Source: Bacteriovoracaceae bacterium (GTDB taxonomy: Bacteria > Bdellovibrionota > Bacteriovoracia > Bacteriovoracales > Bacteriovoracaceae). From it: a stretch of DNA of 23,128 bases. Within the stretch, counting starts at the first letter, position 1; each line of letters opens with the position of its first letter. Below the pieces are notes generated by a model. That model was not told the origin of the DNA. It searched no databases and saw nothing but the letters and a program-made list of their open reading frames with translations. The position numbers were made by a program, and so were the translations under genes. Location: positions 1 through 23,128 of the forward strand of contig CANFNN010000009.1 of NCBI GenBank assembly GCA_947448095.1. The letters are read 5' to 3'. Shown here piece by piece: positions 1-7,250 of the stretch.

Positions 1-479
1 GAAAAAAGATTGAGAACTGTTTTACCAGAGGTCGAAGTAAGTAAGTGCTGTCTAAGTGGACGATGATCAAGAAAAAGACCTGTATCTAGGTAACGCTCAA
101 GGTTTACCCAAAATTTAAAGGGCGGTTCGTTAACAATGAAGTAATCATGGGAGCCAGGGGCAAGTGGAATGTATTGCTCATTACCTTTTTGTTTTTGTCT
201 AATCTTAAAGTGCTGCTTTTCGGGCTCAATATTCAAAGTTTCTTTGATCGCCGTTTCAATATCTTTTTGGTGCTGAATTCTTATAGGCTCATCTTCTTCA
301 CCAAGTTTTTTTCCTTGTTCATAAATAACCGCATCTGATCCATAGATATCGATAAGGTAAGGATATTCTGGAATGTCCTTGTTATAGATCCGGTAAGCCT
401 CAATCCCATTCTTTTGAATATAGGTTTTAAGCTTTTTAATGTTTTTCTGGAGTCTGTTTTTGATCGCTTGAGAATCCAT
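1..479 (-). CDS. RlmK/RlmI-type class I SAM-dependent rRNA methyltransferase, N-terminal part (cut by left edge)
   Basis: Translating the minus strand from the ATG at 479-477 gives an open frame of about 159 residues that runs off the left edge. Near the edge it reads FWVNLERYLDTGLFLDHRPL, the 'YLDTGLFLDHR' hallmark of the RlmK domain of RlmKL and of RlmI-like 23S rRNA cytosine/guanine methyltransferases, followed by the start of the SAM-binding fold (GKTVLNLF). The preceding residues (LAPGSHDYFIVNEP) match the small beta-domain that precedes the catalytic domain in this family. The start is fixed by an in-frame stop just upstream (about 546); the Shine-Dalgarno (AAAGG about 12 bases upstream) is weak. 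No THUMP/RlmL half precedes it, so this is a stand-alone enzyme. It is transcribed divergently from clpS. Which base it methylates cannot be told. Confidence 0.82.
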   Translation of the reverse strand, partial: MDSQAIKNRLQKNIKKLKTYIQKNGIEAYRIYNKDIPEYPYLIDIYGSDAVIYEQGKKLGEEDEPIRIQHQKDIETAIKETLNIEPEKQHFKIRQKQKGNEQYIPLAPGSHDYFIVNEPPFKFWVNLERYLDTGLFLDHRPLRQHLLTSTSGKTVLNLF

Positions 480-544
480 AGGGGAGTATTGCCTTTCATT
501 TGGAATTGGTGCATCCTCGTTAATATACCAATGTGAAACAAATT

Positions 545-865
545 ATGTCTTCAGAAACTGACAAAGATGAACAATCCGGTACTGCAACTATAAATAAACA
601 AAAGTTGCAGCCCCCCCGTATGTATAAAGTCCTCATGCATAATGATGACTATTCAACTATGGAATTTGTCATATTGGTCTTGCAGAAATTTTTCAATAAG
701 AACCATGATGATGCGCAGGCCATCATGCTGGCGGTTCATCAGAGGGGCTTTGGAGTTTGTGGAGTCTACACCTACGAAGTCGCCGAATCTAAAGTCGCCA
801 AAGTCATCAAATATGCTCGCGATAATGGTCACCCATTACGGTGTAGTACTGAACCTGAATCTTAA
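545..865 (+). CDS. clpS: ClpS, ATP-dependent Clp protease adaptor
   Basis: ClpS binds N-end-rule substrates (bulky N-terminal residues) and delivers them to the N-domain of ClpA in the cytoplasm. The protein is about 106 residues, the usual family length. It carries the conserved core: PPRMYKVLMHNDDYSTMEF (the NDD(Y/F)xTMEFV motif that forms the substrate pocket), then VHQRGFGVCGVYTYEVAESK and a C-terminal helix. The N-terminal 20 residues are polar and probably disordered, as in ClpS generally. An in-frame GTG at 533 would add four residues (MKQI). I prefer the ATG at 545, though neither start has a clear Shine-Dalgarno. A possible promoter (TTGGAA at 500-505, TATACC at 524-529) would put transcription start near 536, which would exclude the GTG. 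clpA follows 75 bases downstream, so ClpS acts with its genetic neighbour. Confidence 0.95.
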   Translation: MSSETDKDEQSGTATINKQKLQPPRMYKVLMHNDDYSTMEFVILVLQKFFNKNHDDAQAIMLAVHQRGFGVCGVYTYEVAESKVAKVIKYARDNGHPLRCSTEPES

Positions 866-890
866 TTAAATACTTTGTTTAACCTTGCCT

Positions 891-921
891 TTGTTCTTTT
901 CGAACTTATCTTCTGTATAAT
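891..921 (+). promoter_or_regulatory. Probable sigma70-type promoter of clpA
   Basis: A perfect TATAAT lies at 916-921, with TTGTTC at 891-896 as the -35 and a long 19-base spacer. Transcription would begin around 928, leaving a leader of only about a dozen bases before the clpA ATG, with GAGG at 930-933 as ribosome binding site. It suggests clpA can be transcribed independently of clpS. The -10 is convincing, the -35 is weak. Confidence 0.5.
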
Positions 922-940
922 GAAGATGTGAGGTTTATAT

Positions 941-3280
941 ATGATTAGTCAAAAATTAGAACAAATTTTAAATCGGGCCATTAAACGAGCGAATGAAAAA
1001 CGCCACGAGTTTTTGACCTTGGAGAACGTCCTTCTGTCTATGATGGAAGACGAAACAGTGGTTGAGGTCCTAACTGACTGTGGGGCAAACCTTTCGGATC
1101 TGAAGAAAGAATTAACCACGTTTCTAGGTGAAGACTCGAATTTTTCTCTTCTAAGCGAAGATGAGATTCACGACTTGAACCGCAAACAATTTGGAAATGA
1201 TCAACTAAGGGAAGTGGCCCGTGAAAATGGGATACTTTATCAGCCAGAAATTTCCTTGAGCCTTCAAAGAGTGATTCAACGTGCAGCAATCCATATTCAA
1301 AGCTCTGGCAAGAAGTCCATTAATGCGATCAACATTCTGGTCGCTATGTTCAGTGAGAAAGAGTCTCATGCGACTTATTTCCTTGAGCAACAGGGAATCA
1401 CTCGAATAGATGTGGTTGAGAAAATTTCTCATTCTATTGATAAGCCAGTGAATCGACCTGATGAAGAGGTAAACACAGAGGGTGGTCAGGAGACTTTTCG
1501 TAAAGAAGAGAAATATGAGAAGGCTCTCAGTGAGTACACAACCAATCTCAATGATCTTGCTCGTCAGGGAAAAATTGATCCAATCATTGGCCGTGAAGAT
1601 GAAATCCAGCGGATTATCCAGATTCTTTGTAGAAGACGAAAAAATAATCCAATTCTCGTGGGTGACTCAGGGGTTGGTAAGACTGCCATTGCTGAAGGAT
1701 TGGCCAAGTCCATCGTGGAAAAGAAAGTTCCCAGTGCTTTGGCCAATACGACTGTTTACAGCTTAGATATGGCTTCGTTACTAGCGGGGACAAAATTTCG
1801 TGGAGATTTTGAAGAAAGGCTCAAACTTGTGCTTCAGGCCTTAGAGAAACAAAACGAAAAATCTGGCTCTATCCTCTTTATTGATGAGATTCATACGATT
1901 ATTGGTGCAGGTGCTACTTCGGGCGGAAGCTTAGATGCTTCCAACCTACTTAAGCCGGCACTTTCCAAAGGATCACTTCGTTGTATGGGTTCCACTACTT
2001 TTGACGAATACCGCAAATATTTTGAAAAAGATCAGGCCTTAAGCCGCCGTTTTCAAAAAATTGACGTTTTAGAGCCAACGGTTGAAGACGCGGTCCAGAT
2101 TCTCATAGGGCTGAAATCAAAATTTGAGGAACACCATCAGGTAAAATATCCGGATGCTATCATCCGAGCGGCCGTTGAACTTTCTCACAAGCACGTTACG
2201 GATAGAAAACTTCCTGATAAAGCGATTGATGTGATTGATGAAGTGGGGGCTTATCTGCGCTTAAAGCCTGATAGCAGCATTGGAACCGAAGTCAAATTAG
2301 AGGACATCGAGCTGATTGTTTCTAAAATTGCCCGTATTCCTCAAAAATCGATCTCAGTTAACGAGAAGGAAAAGCTCCGATATCTTGACCGTGATTTAAA
2401 AATGATGATCTATGGACAGGATGAGGCCATTGATAAGGTCTCAAATGCCCTTATTCTTTCTCGCTCCGGACTTGGTCATCCGAATAAACCAATCGCTAAT
2501 TTTATGTTTAATGGTCCAACTGGTGTCGGTAAAACTGAACTTGCCAAACAATTGGCGCTTTTAATGGGAATCAATTTTATCCGCATCGATATGTCTGAGT
2601 TCATGGAGAAGCACACAGTTTCTAAGCTAATCGGAGCTCCTCCAGGTTATGTGGGCTTTGATCAAGGCGGGCTTTTAACTGATGCTGTTCATAAGAACCC
2701 CTATTCAGTTCTTTTAATGGATGAGATTGAAAAAGCGCACCCTGATGTCTTTAACATCCTTCTTCAGGTCATGGATCATGGATCTCTTTCAGATTCAAAC
2801 GGACGAAACACTGATTTTAGAAATGTTATTCTGATTATGACCTCAAATGCTGGTGCTAAAGAGATGGAAGCGGGATCAATTGGCTTTGCGGGCGCTCGAG
2901 GGGGGGAAATAAATTCCACTAAAAGAGACCAGGCGGTCAAAAATTACTTCACCCCAGAATTTAGAAACCGCTTAGATGCGATCATCAGTTTTAACAAACT
3001 TGGCCAGAAAAACATCGAAATGGTGGTGAATAAGTTCTTAATGGAGCTTGAAGACCAGCTGGTGGATAAGAAAGTGGATTTTGAAGTGACTAGTGAAGCG
3101 AAGGAATGGCTAAGCAAAAATGGATACGATGATAAATTGGGTGCGAGACCTATTTCTCGTCTCATAAATGATAAAATCAAGAAGCCTTTAGCGCATGAAA
3201 TTCTCTTCGGGAAGCTTGAAGGTGGAGGAAAAGTTGTCGTTGATATCAAAAATGATGAACTTAATTTCACTTTTTCCTAA
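941..3280 (+). CDS. clpA: ClpA, AAA+ unfoldase subunit of the ClpAP protease
   Basis: ClpA is a hexameric ATP-driven unfoldase that threads proteins into ClpP. The 779-residue length matches ClpA. Domains in order: Clp N-domain (about 1-150), where ClpS docks; a charged linker; AAA+ module D1 with Walker A GDSGVGKT (about 241-248) and Walker B SILFIDEIHT; AAA+ module D2 with Walker A GPTGVGKT (about 525-532) and Walker B SVLLMDEIEK; and a C-terminal D2-small domain with GARPISRLI. There is no long coiled-coil middle domain (as in ClpB) and no UVR insertion (as in ClpC), which supports ClpA. The ClpP-docking tripeptide IGF is at about 647-649. The start has GAGG at 930-933, 7 bases upstream. 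clpS lies just upstream on the same strand. clpP is not in the window. Confidence 0.97.
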   Translation: MISQKLEQILNRAIKRANEKRHEFLTLENVLLSMMEDETVVEVLTDCGANLSDLKKELTTFLGEDSNFSLLSEDEIHDLNRKQFGNDQLREVARENGILYQPEISLSLQRVIQRAAIHIQSSGKKSINAINILVAMFSEKESHATYFLEQQGITRIDVVEKISHSIDKPVNRPDEEVNTEGGQETFRKEEKYEKALSEYTTNLNDLARQGKIDPIIGREDEIQRIIQILCRRRKNNPILVGDSGVGKTAIAEGLAKSIVEKKVPSALANTTVYSLDMASLLAGTKFRGDFEERLKLVLQALEKQNEKSGSILFIDEIHTIIGAGATSGGSLDASNLLKPALSKGSLRCMGSTTFDEYRKYFEKDQALSRRFQKIDVLEPTVEDAVQILIGLKSKFEEHHQVKYPDAIIRAAVELSHKHVTDRKLPDKAIDVIDEVGAYLRLKPDSSIGTEVKLEDIELIVSKIARIPQKSISVNEKEKLRYLDRDLKMMIYGQDEAIDKVSNALILSRSGLGHPNKPIANFMFNGPTGVGKTELAKQLALLMGINFIRIDMSEFMEKHTVSKLIGAPPGYVGFDQGGLLTDAVHKNPYSVLLMDEIEKAHPDVFNILLQVMDHGSLSDSNGRNTDFRNVILIMTSNAGAKEMEAGSIGFAGARGGEINSTKRDQAVKNYFTPEFRNRLDAIISFNKLGQKNIEMVVNKFLMELEDQLVDKKVDFEVTSEAKEWLSKNGYDDKLGARPISRLINDKIKKPLAHEILFGKLEGGGKVVVDIKNDELNFTFS

Positions 3281-3300
3281 ATATATTTAACGATCTTACC

Positions 3301-3348
3301 GATCCTCATACATACGATGTTGAAAAACAAAATGTGTGTGTGAGGATC
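3301..3348. repeat. 15-bp imperfect inverted repeat after clpA
   Basis: GATCCTCATACATAC (3301-3315) can pair with GTGTGTGTGAGGATC (3334-3348): 13 Watson-Crick pairs plus two G-U pairs in plus-strand RNA, around an 18-base loop. No T-run follows on either strand, so it is not a standard intrinsic terminator. It may be a Rho-linked 3' end or processing structure of the clpA mRNA. The rest of the 219-base gap is AT-rich, with no other gene seen before 3500. Confidence 0.6.
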
Positions 3349-3499
3349 CTCAAAAAATCTGCTCAAACACCCGCTTGAAAAAAAAAACATCATAATGAAA
3401 TAAAATATGTATTTTTTATTTGCGTTAGATCGAATTTGTGATTAAGCTTTAAATAAGAAAGGTCAATTACTTGTACCAACTATTTCCTGGGAGGAAATC

Positions 3500-3613
3500 A
3501 TGGCTAAGAAAGCAGCAAAAAAAGCTACAAAAAAAGTAGCAAAGAAAGCAACTAAGAAAGCAGTTAAAAAAGTTGCAAAAAAAGCTACTAAGAAAGCTTC
3601 TAAAAAGAAGTAG
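3500..3613 (+). CDS. 37-residue lysine/alanine tetrapeptide-repeat protein (histone H1-tail-like)
   Basis: A strong Shine-Dalgarno (GGGAGG, 3489-3494) precedes ATG at 3500, and the frame closes with TAG at 3611-3613, followed at once by a hairpin terminator. So this is a real, separately transcribed gene despite its size. The product is nine consecutive tetrapeptides ending in KK (MAKK, AAKK, ATKK, VAKK and so on) plus a final lysine: 19 of 37 residues are Lys, the rest Ala, Thr, Val and one Ser, with no acidic residue. This composition matches the C-terminal tails of histone H1, HctB and AlgP-like proteins, which bind DNA through charge and shape chromatin. A role in nucleoid compaction or RNA binding is inference. 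The lysine codons are mixed (AAG/AAA), so the repeat is under protein-level rather than simple DNA-repeat constraint. Confidence 0.85.
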   Translation: MAKKAAKKATKKVAKKATKKAVKKVAKKATKKASKKK

Positions 3614-3620
3614 TCTCAGT

Positions 3621-3653
3621 AAAAAAAAGCCCTCGTAAGAGGGCTTTTTTTTT
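3621..3653. terminator. Bidirectional intrinsic terminator
   Basis: AGCCCTC (3628-3634), loop GTAA, GAGGGCT (3639-3645), flanked by eight A on the left and nine T on the right, which extend the stem and give a U-tract on both strands. It ends the lysine-repeat gene on the plus strand and, being 30 bases past the stop of the convergent MFS gene, can also end that transcript. Confidence 0.93.
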
Positions 3654-3682
3654 GCCTGTTTTTCTAGTTTTCCCTCGAGAAT

Positions 3683-5026
3683 CTACTTGTTTTCGTCTTC
3701 TGATTTCTTCTTATCACTTCTTATAAATTGTCTAGCCAAAGAACTAAATGAAGGCACTACTCCAAAGGTTCTACTTAGTCCTATTAGCTTAGGAATTTGA
3801 CCTCTAAAATTTACGTGTGGTGCAAACATAATGACCAGTATTCTTAATATGGTTGATGCTGCAAACAGTGCAAGGTAGTTATCCCATCCGATGGGCAGAC
3901 TTTTCATAAACCAGGCCCCAAGCATTGATCCGATCACCATTCCAGTCGTATTAAGGAAAGTAATATAGGTAATAATGCTGGTTCGTTCTCGATCGTCAAT
4001 TTTTTGAAAATAGAGAAGGATGGTTGAGAGCTCAAAAGCGGCCCAGTAGCATCCTGAAAGGAACTCGATTGCCAAGATGAGCCAATAATTTTGTGTAAGA
4101 GACCACCACAGTGGACTAGTGGCGATGCCAATAGTGGAAAAGATGAGAAGTTTATTAATATGTCGGGACTTGGCCTTCTTTTGAAGAATTCGAAAAGCAA
4201 AAACTCGTCCAAAGTAGGCAATTGAGGTCACTAGCATGTACTCAAGGTAGTTGAACTTCAGTTTGCTCAGCATGTAGGGATTGAAGTAGGGTGCCGAAAA
4301 ATGCACGGTAATATAAAAAAAGAACAGAAAGAGAATAAGTTTGCCCTGATCTGTGTGGCGAATATTTGTGATGAAGTCCCGAAACCGGACTCGGTACTCA
4401 GATCCTGGGGCGAGGTCATAATCTTGGTGATTATTTTTAACTTCGTACCAGGAAAAGCATTTGAGGACGAAGCCTGCAATGAATATTCCGACGAAAACCT
4501 GAAGCTCGTGACCTTTGTCTTTGGCCCAATACAAAAGCAGACCACTTGCGATGAGTCCGATAAAAACTGAGGATTGAGCAAACTGACTTCGAATCGAGAA
4601 AAATTTAAGTCGGAATTTTGACGGTACCGTATGTCCAATTAAGCGGTTCCATGGGGGATTGAGCGAAAGCAGACTTGCCCAGTAGATGCCTAATACTCCA
4701 ATCACGATCCAAGCTGAATTAATTTGCATCCAACCAATCAAGATTAAGGGAATCATGGAAAAGGCTTGAACTGTTAAAAACATCAATAAGCGATTTTTGA
4801 GTGAATACCTTCTAAAAAATGACCTGATGGAGAAAAGTTGAAAAATGACTCCAATAAATTGGGGAACAACTGTTCCCAGACCTGCAACAACTTCTGAGAT
4901 TCCAAGTGCCAGCATAAAAGCACAAAAATAACTTTCGGCCATTCCAATATTTAAACTGGTGTACGTGGCATCTCGAAAAGAGGCGCGAATATGTTGTTTA
5001 GTGGAGATATGGGCCGTTTTGCTCAT
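3683..5026 (-). CDS. MFS-type membrane transporter
   Basis: The 447-residue protein is strongly hydrophobic with about 10-12 predicted membrane segments separated by short basic loops (for example RSFFRRYSLKNR after helix 2 and KAKSRH in the middle), as in the major facilitator superfamily. The long cytoplasmic middle loop (about 195-225, KNNHQDYDLAPGSEYRVRFR) divides two six-helix halves. The C-terminus is hydrophilic and Lys/Asp/Glu-rich. No substrate signature is recognisable, so the cargo is unknown. It stands alone on the minus strand, convergent to the lysine-repeat gene and divergent from the DUF502 gene. The start at 5026 is the only ATG before the first membrane segment that fits; its Shine-Dalgarno is weak. 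An inverted repeat (5040-5073) lies directly in front of it. Confidence 0.8.
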   Translation of the reverse strand: MSKTAHISTKQHIRASFRDATYTSLNIGMAESYFCAFMLALGISEVVAGLGTVVPQFIGVIFQLFSIRSFFRRYSLKNRLLMFLTVQAFSMIPLILIGWMQINSAWIVIGVLGIYWASLLSLNPPWNRLIGHTVPSKFRLKFFSIRSQFAQSSVFIGLIASGLLLYWAKDKGHELQVFVGIFIAGFVLKCFSWYEVKNNHQDYDLAPGSEYRVRFRDFITNIRHTDQGKLILFLFFFYITVHFSAPYFNPYMLSKLKFNYLEYMLVTSIAYFGRVFAFRILQKKAKSRHINKLLIFSTIGIATSPLWWSLTQNYWLILAIEFLSGCYWAAFELSTILLYFQKIDDRERTSIITYITFLNTTGMVIGSMLGAWFMKSLPIGWDNYLALFAASTILRILVIMFAPHVNFRGQIPKLIGLSRTFGVVPSFSSLARQFIRSDKKKSEDENK

Positions 5027-5039
5027 CTGACTGGCCTGT

Positions 5040-5073
5040 GATATTCTGAAGGTAACTTATTAAACAGAATATC
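5040..5073. promoter_or_regulatory. Perfect 9-bp inverted repeat in a divergent promoter region
   Basis: GATATTCTG (5040-5048) and CAGAATATC (5065-5073) are exact reverse complements separated by 16 AT-rich bases, within the 88-base gap between the MFS gene and the DUF502 gene. The placement suits an operator for a dimeric regulator or a leader hairpin for the MFS mRNA. The function is not shown by sequence alone. Confidence 0.5.
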
Positions 5074-5114
5074 GCCTCTCTTAATAAAACTAAACAGGAA
5101 AATGCGGCCAACTC

Positions 5115-5708
5115 ATGAAGTACCTTAACCAAATCTTTTTTAAAGGTCTTATCGTTGTTCTGCCAATTACTCTTACATTTTATCTTCTATTTTGGGCCAG
5201 CATCAACATTGAATCGATTTTTGGCTCAGGTCTTAGACTTCTCATGGGTAAGGAGCTCTACATTCCTGGTTTAGGGATTGTTTTGACTATTGTTTTTGTT
5301 TTTTTAATCGGACTTCTGGTTAATAACTATATTACGGGTCGCTTTTTTTCTTGGTTGACTCAATCACTGGAAAAAATTCCGTTGTTTAAGGCGATCTATA
5401 ATCCACTTAAAGATTTGATGGCACTAATTCCAGGCAGAAGCAGCAATAAGGACAAACCACAGCGGGTTGTACTGGTTCAGCTGGAGCATATTGGAGTCGA
5501 GGTCATGGGACTTGTGACAAGAGAAGATTTAGATGAGCTTCAAGATAATAGCAAAGTGACTGTTTATGTTCCTTTTAGTTACATGTTGGGCGGGATGACT
5601 CTGATTGTTCCTAAGGATAAGGTAAAAAAAGTTGATATGGCCGTTGATCAAGCCTTAAAACTTTCAGTTACGGCCTGGATTAAAGCGAATGAAGAAAAAC
5701 GTGAGTGA
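5115..5708 (+). CDS. DUF502 family integral membrane protein
   Basis: The 197-residue protein matches the DUF502 family in length and layout: a first membrane helix (about 10-30, GLIVVLPITLTFYLLFW), a second (about 50-70, LGIVLTIVFVFLIGLLVNN) and the family's conserved segment LEKIPLFKAIYNPLKDLM. A soluble domain with conserved VPFSYMLGGMTLIVPKDKV follows. Members are inner-membrane proteins of unknown biochemical role. The start at 5115 has AGGAAA 13 bases upstream, a rather long spacing. The last 20 bases overlap the next gene, so the two are probably translationally coupled. It is transcribed divergently from the MFS transporter. Confidence 0.88.
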   Translation: MKYLNQIFFKGLIVVLPITLTFYLLFWASINIESIFGSGLRLLMGKELYIPGLGIVLTIVFVFLIGLLVNNYITGRFFSWLTQSLEKIPLFKAIYNPLKDLMALIPGRSSNKDKPQRVVLVQLEHIGVEVMGLVTREDLDELQDNSKVTVYVPFSYMLGGMTLIVPKDKVKKVDMAVDQALKLSVTAWIKANEEKRE

Positions 5709-6348
5709 ATGTCCCATCTGCTTGGACTGTAATGCTCAGGAATATTCTCACGATAAATTTCGCAAATATTTGACTTGTTCCCACTGCGAGCTAATTTTTG
5801 TTCCACGAGATCAATTAATCACTACTGAGGCAGAAAAACACCGCTACGATTCCCACCAAAATGATGAAAACGATCTCCATTATAAGAATTATTTGATGCA
5901 AATGATGAATCAGATTATACCTGAGTTACAAGAGCAGGAAGTTGGACTCGATTTTGGGTGTGGAAGAACAGATCTTCTCTCCCAGCTTTTCAGGGATAAG
6001 AATTTTGAGATGGATTCATTCGATCTTTATTTTCTAGCTGATTCAAAAATTTGGGCCAAGAAGTATCATTTCATTATTTTATCTGAGGTGATTGAGCATT
6101 TAAGAGATCCTCTAGCAGAGCTTGAAAAATTGAGAAGGCTTCTTCTTCCAAACGGGAAAATTTTCATCAAAACCAAACTGCACCCAGAAGATAAAAGCTT
6201 ATTCGATAATTGGTTTTACAAGCGAGATAGCACCCACATTCAGTTTTTTAATTCGAAATCTTTAAAGGTATTGGGGAGCAAGATTGATATGAGTGGGCCA
6301 CAAATCAGAAGTGAAGATTTGGCATTTTTTACGGCATCATCGATTTAA
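5689..6348 (+). CDS. Zinc-ribbon class I SAM-dependent methyltransferase
   Basis: The 219-residue protein begins with a four-cysteine zinc-ribbon pattern (C8, C11, C30, C33; CPIC and CSHC). A class I methyltransferase fold follows, with SAM motif GLDFGCG at about 86-92 and the later motifs LSEVIEHLRDP and LLLPNGKIFIKT. This is the Methyltransf_23-type arrangement, in which the zinc ribbon often helps substrate recognition; the substrate is unknown. The ATG at 5689 lies inside the end of the DUF502 gene (20-base overlap). A GTG at 5701 would shorten it by four residues without touching any motif. At its 3' end it overlaps the convergent deaminase gene by 20 bases. Confidence 0.85.
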   Translation: MKKNVSECPICLDCNAQEYSHDKFRKYLTCSHCELIFVPRDQLITTEAEKHRYDSHQNDENDLHYKNYLMQMMNQIIPELQEQEVGLDFGCGRTDLLSQLFRDKNFEMDSFDLYFLADSKIWAKKYHFIILSEVIEHLRDPLAELEKLRRLLLPNGKIFIKTKLHPEDKSLFDNWFYKRDSTHIQFFNSKSLKVLGSKIDMSGPQIRSEDLAFFTASSI

Positions 6349-6856
6349 AATAAGCAGACATATCGCTGATTAAATCAGGACGCATTTTCAATTCACGATA
6401 TTTGATATTCGACATTTCAAAAATTTTCTTAGCGATAGAATTTTCAACGGTTCCTTCATATTTATCTGATAGGAATACGATCTCTTTGATTTGTACTGTC
6501 GCAAGCATTTTGGCGCATTCATGGCATGGAAACAATGTGACATAGCAGCGGGAGTTGGCCAAAGGTGCCTTAGCATGAAGAATAGCATTGGCCTCAGAAT
6601 GAACGACGTAAGCGTATTTTTGCTGGTCGAGTGGAACAGATTTTATATTTCCCCAAGGAATTTTCGATTCATCAATTCCAGTAATTTGACCATTATAGCC
6701 CATGGATAACTGATGATTATTATCATCTACAAAGACACAGCCCACTTTTGTATTGGGATCTTTGCTCTTAAACGAGGCCATCATGGCCTGAAGCATGAAA
6801 TACTCATCCCAGTTTAAATAGGAGGTTACGGGCACGAGATTGATATTTTCAGACAT
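6329..6856 (-). CDS. CMP/dCMP deaminase family zinc enzyme (probable dCMP deaminase)
   Basis: The 175-residue protein has the cytidine/deoxycytidylate deaminase zinc site: H86-x-E88 in HSEANAIL and C111-x-x-C114 in PCHECAK. The N-terminal TKVGCVFVDDNNHQLSMGYNG is the strand-loop typical of dCMP deaminases, and the length fits that subfamily (dCMP to dUMP, supplying dTMP synthesis). A ComE-type or nucleoside-specific relative cannot be excluded. The start at 6856 has only a weak GAG upstream. Its 3' end overlaps the convergent methyltransferase by 20 bases, so each coding strand there is antisense to the other. Confidence 0.87.
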   Translation of the reverse strand: MSENINLVPVTSYLNWDEYFMLQAMMASFKSKDPNTKVGCVFVDDNNHQLSMGYNGQITGIDESKIPWGNIKSVPLDQQKYAYVVHSEANAILHAKAPLANSRCYVTLFPCHECAKMLATVQIKEIVFLSDKYEGTVENSIAKKIFEMSNIKYRELKMRPDLISDMSAYFKSMMP

Positions 6857-6870
6857 TTTTAGCTCAACAT

Positions 6871-6899
6871 TTGTGATATTTCGAAGTATCTTTTATAGG
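6871..6899 (+). promoter_or_regulatory. Probable sigma70-type promoter of the rhodanese-like/radical SAM pair
   Basis: TTGTGA (6871-6876) and TATAGG (6894-6899) are separated by 17 bases, four of six matches to each consensus hexamer. They lie 28 bases before the ATG at 6927, inside the divergent gap with the deaminase gene. Confidence 0.5.
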
Positions 6900-6926
6900 T
6901 CAATAACTGTCAATCAAGGTGCTCAT

Positions 6927-7247
6927 ATGAAATACGAAATCCCTCGTGAAATGTTCAAACAACGTCTCGAAGACCGTTTAAACTTTGTTTTTGTTGATCT
7001 ATTGCCAGCGGATCGTACTCCCGTGAAATTTGAAAATGTGGAGCATATTAATTATAGCTCTCAGTTTAAAAACGAATTTTCTCAAAAATATCCTAACAAG
7101 ACACAAAACGTGATGCTCTTCAGTCTGCAAAAAGGCGATGATGCTCCGGCCAAAGCGGCCAATGACTTAGCCGATCTTGGTTACCACTTTGTTTACTACT
7201 ACAACGGTACATCTGATGACGTAGTTTTAGATAAGGGTCTGAACTAG
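6927..7247 (+). CDS. Rhodanese-like domain protein lacking the catalytic cysteine
   Basis: The start at 6927 is chosen because AAGG (6916-6919) sits 7 bases upstream; the longer reading frame back to 6840 has no ribosome site and would overlap the putative promoter. The 106-residue product follows a rhodanese domain outline: an opening strand FVFVDLLPADR, then VEHINYSSQF (the 'GHIPGA' region), a central strand VMLFSLQKGDD where active rhodaneses carry the catalytic Cys loop, a helix AAKAANDLADLGYH, a strand VYYYNG and a closing turn. No cysteine exists anywhere in the protein, so sulfur transfer by the usual persulfide is impossible. It may be a binding or scaffold domain. Its stop is 3 bases before the radical SAM gene, implying a shared transcript and a possible partnership. 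The fold assignment is by eye. Confidence 0.6.
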   Translation: MKYEIPREMFKQRLEDRLNFVFVDLLPADRTPVKFENVEHINYSSQFKNEFSQKYPNKTQNVMLFSLQKGDDAPAKAANDLADLGYHFVYYYNGTSDDVVLDKGLN

Positions 7248-7250
7248 GTC

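Noticed and set aside
147..338. 63-codon plus-strand hydrophobic frame
   Set aside because: Lies opposite the RlmK-like coding strand and has no ribosome site or family features.
281..541. 86-codon minus-strand frame near the left edge
   Set aside because: It is out of frame with, and antiparallel-overlaps the same strand as, the RlmK-like gene, whose conserved motifs are in the other frame.
2944..3270. 108-codon minus-strand frame
   Set aside because: Opposite the ClpA D2 C-terminal domain, without ribosome site.
3500..3613. Short direct repeats suggestive of a CRISPR or satellite array
   Set aside because: The 12-base periodicity is imperfect and explained by the KK tetrapeptide coding; there are no unique spacers.
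6840..6926. N-terminal extension of the rhodanese-like protein by 29 residues
   Set aside because: The extension overlaps the deaminase start and a probable promoter, and the good ribosome site is in front of 6927.
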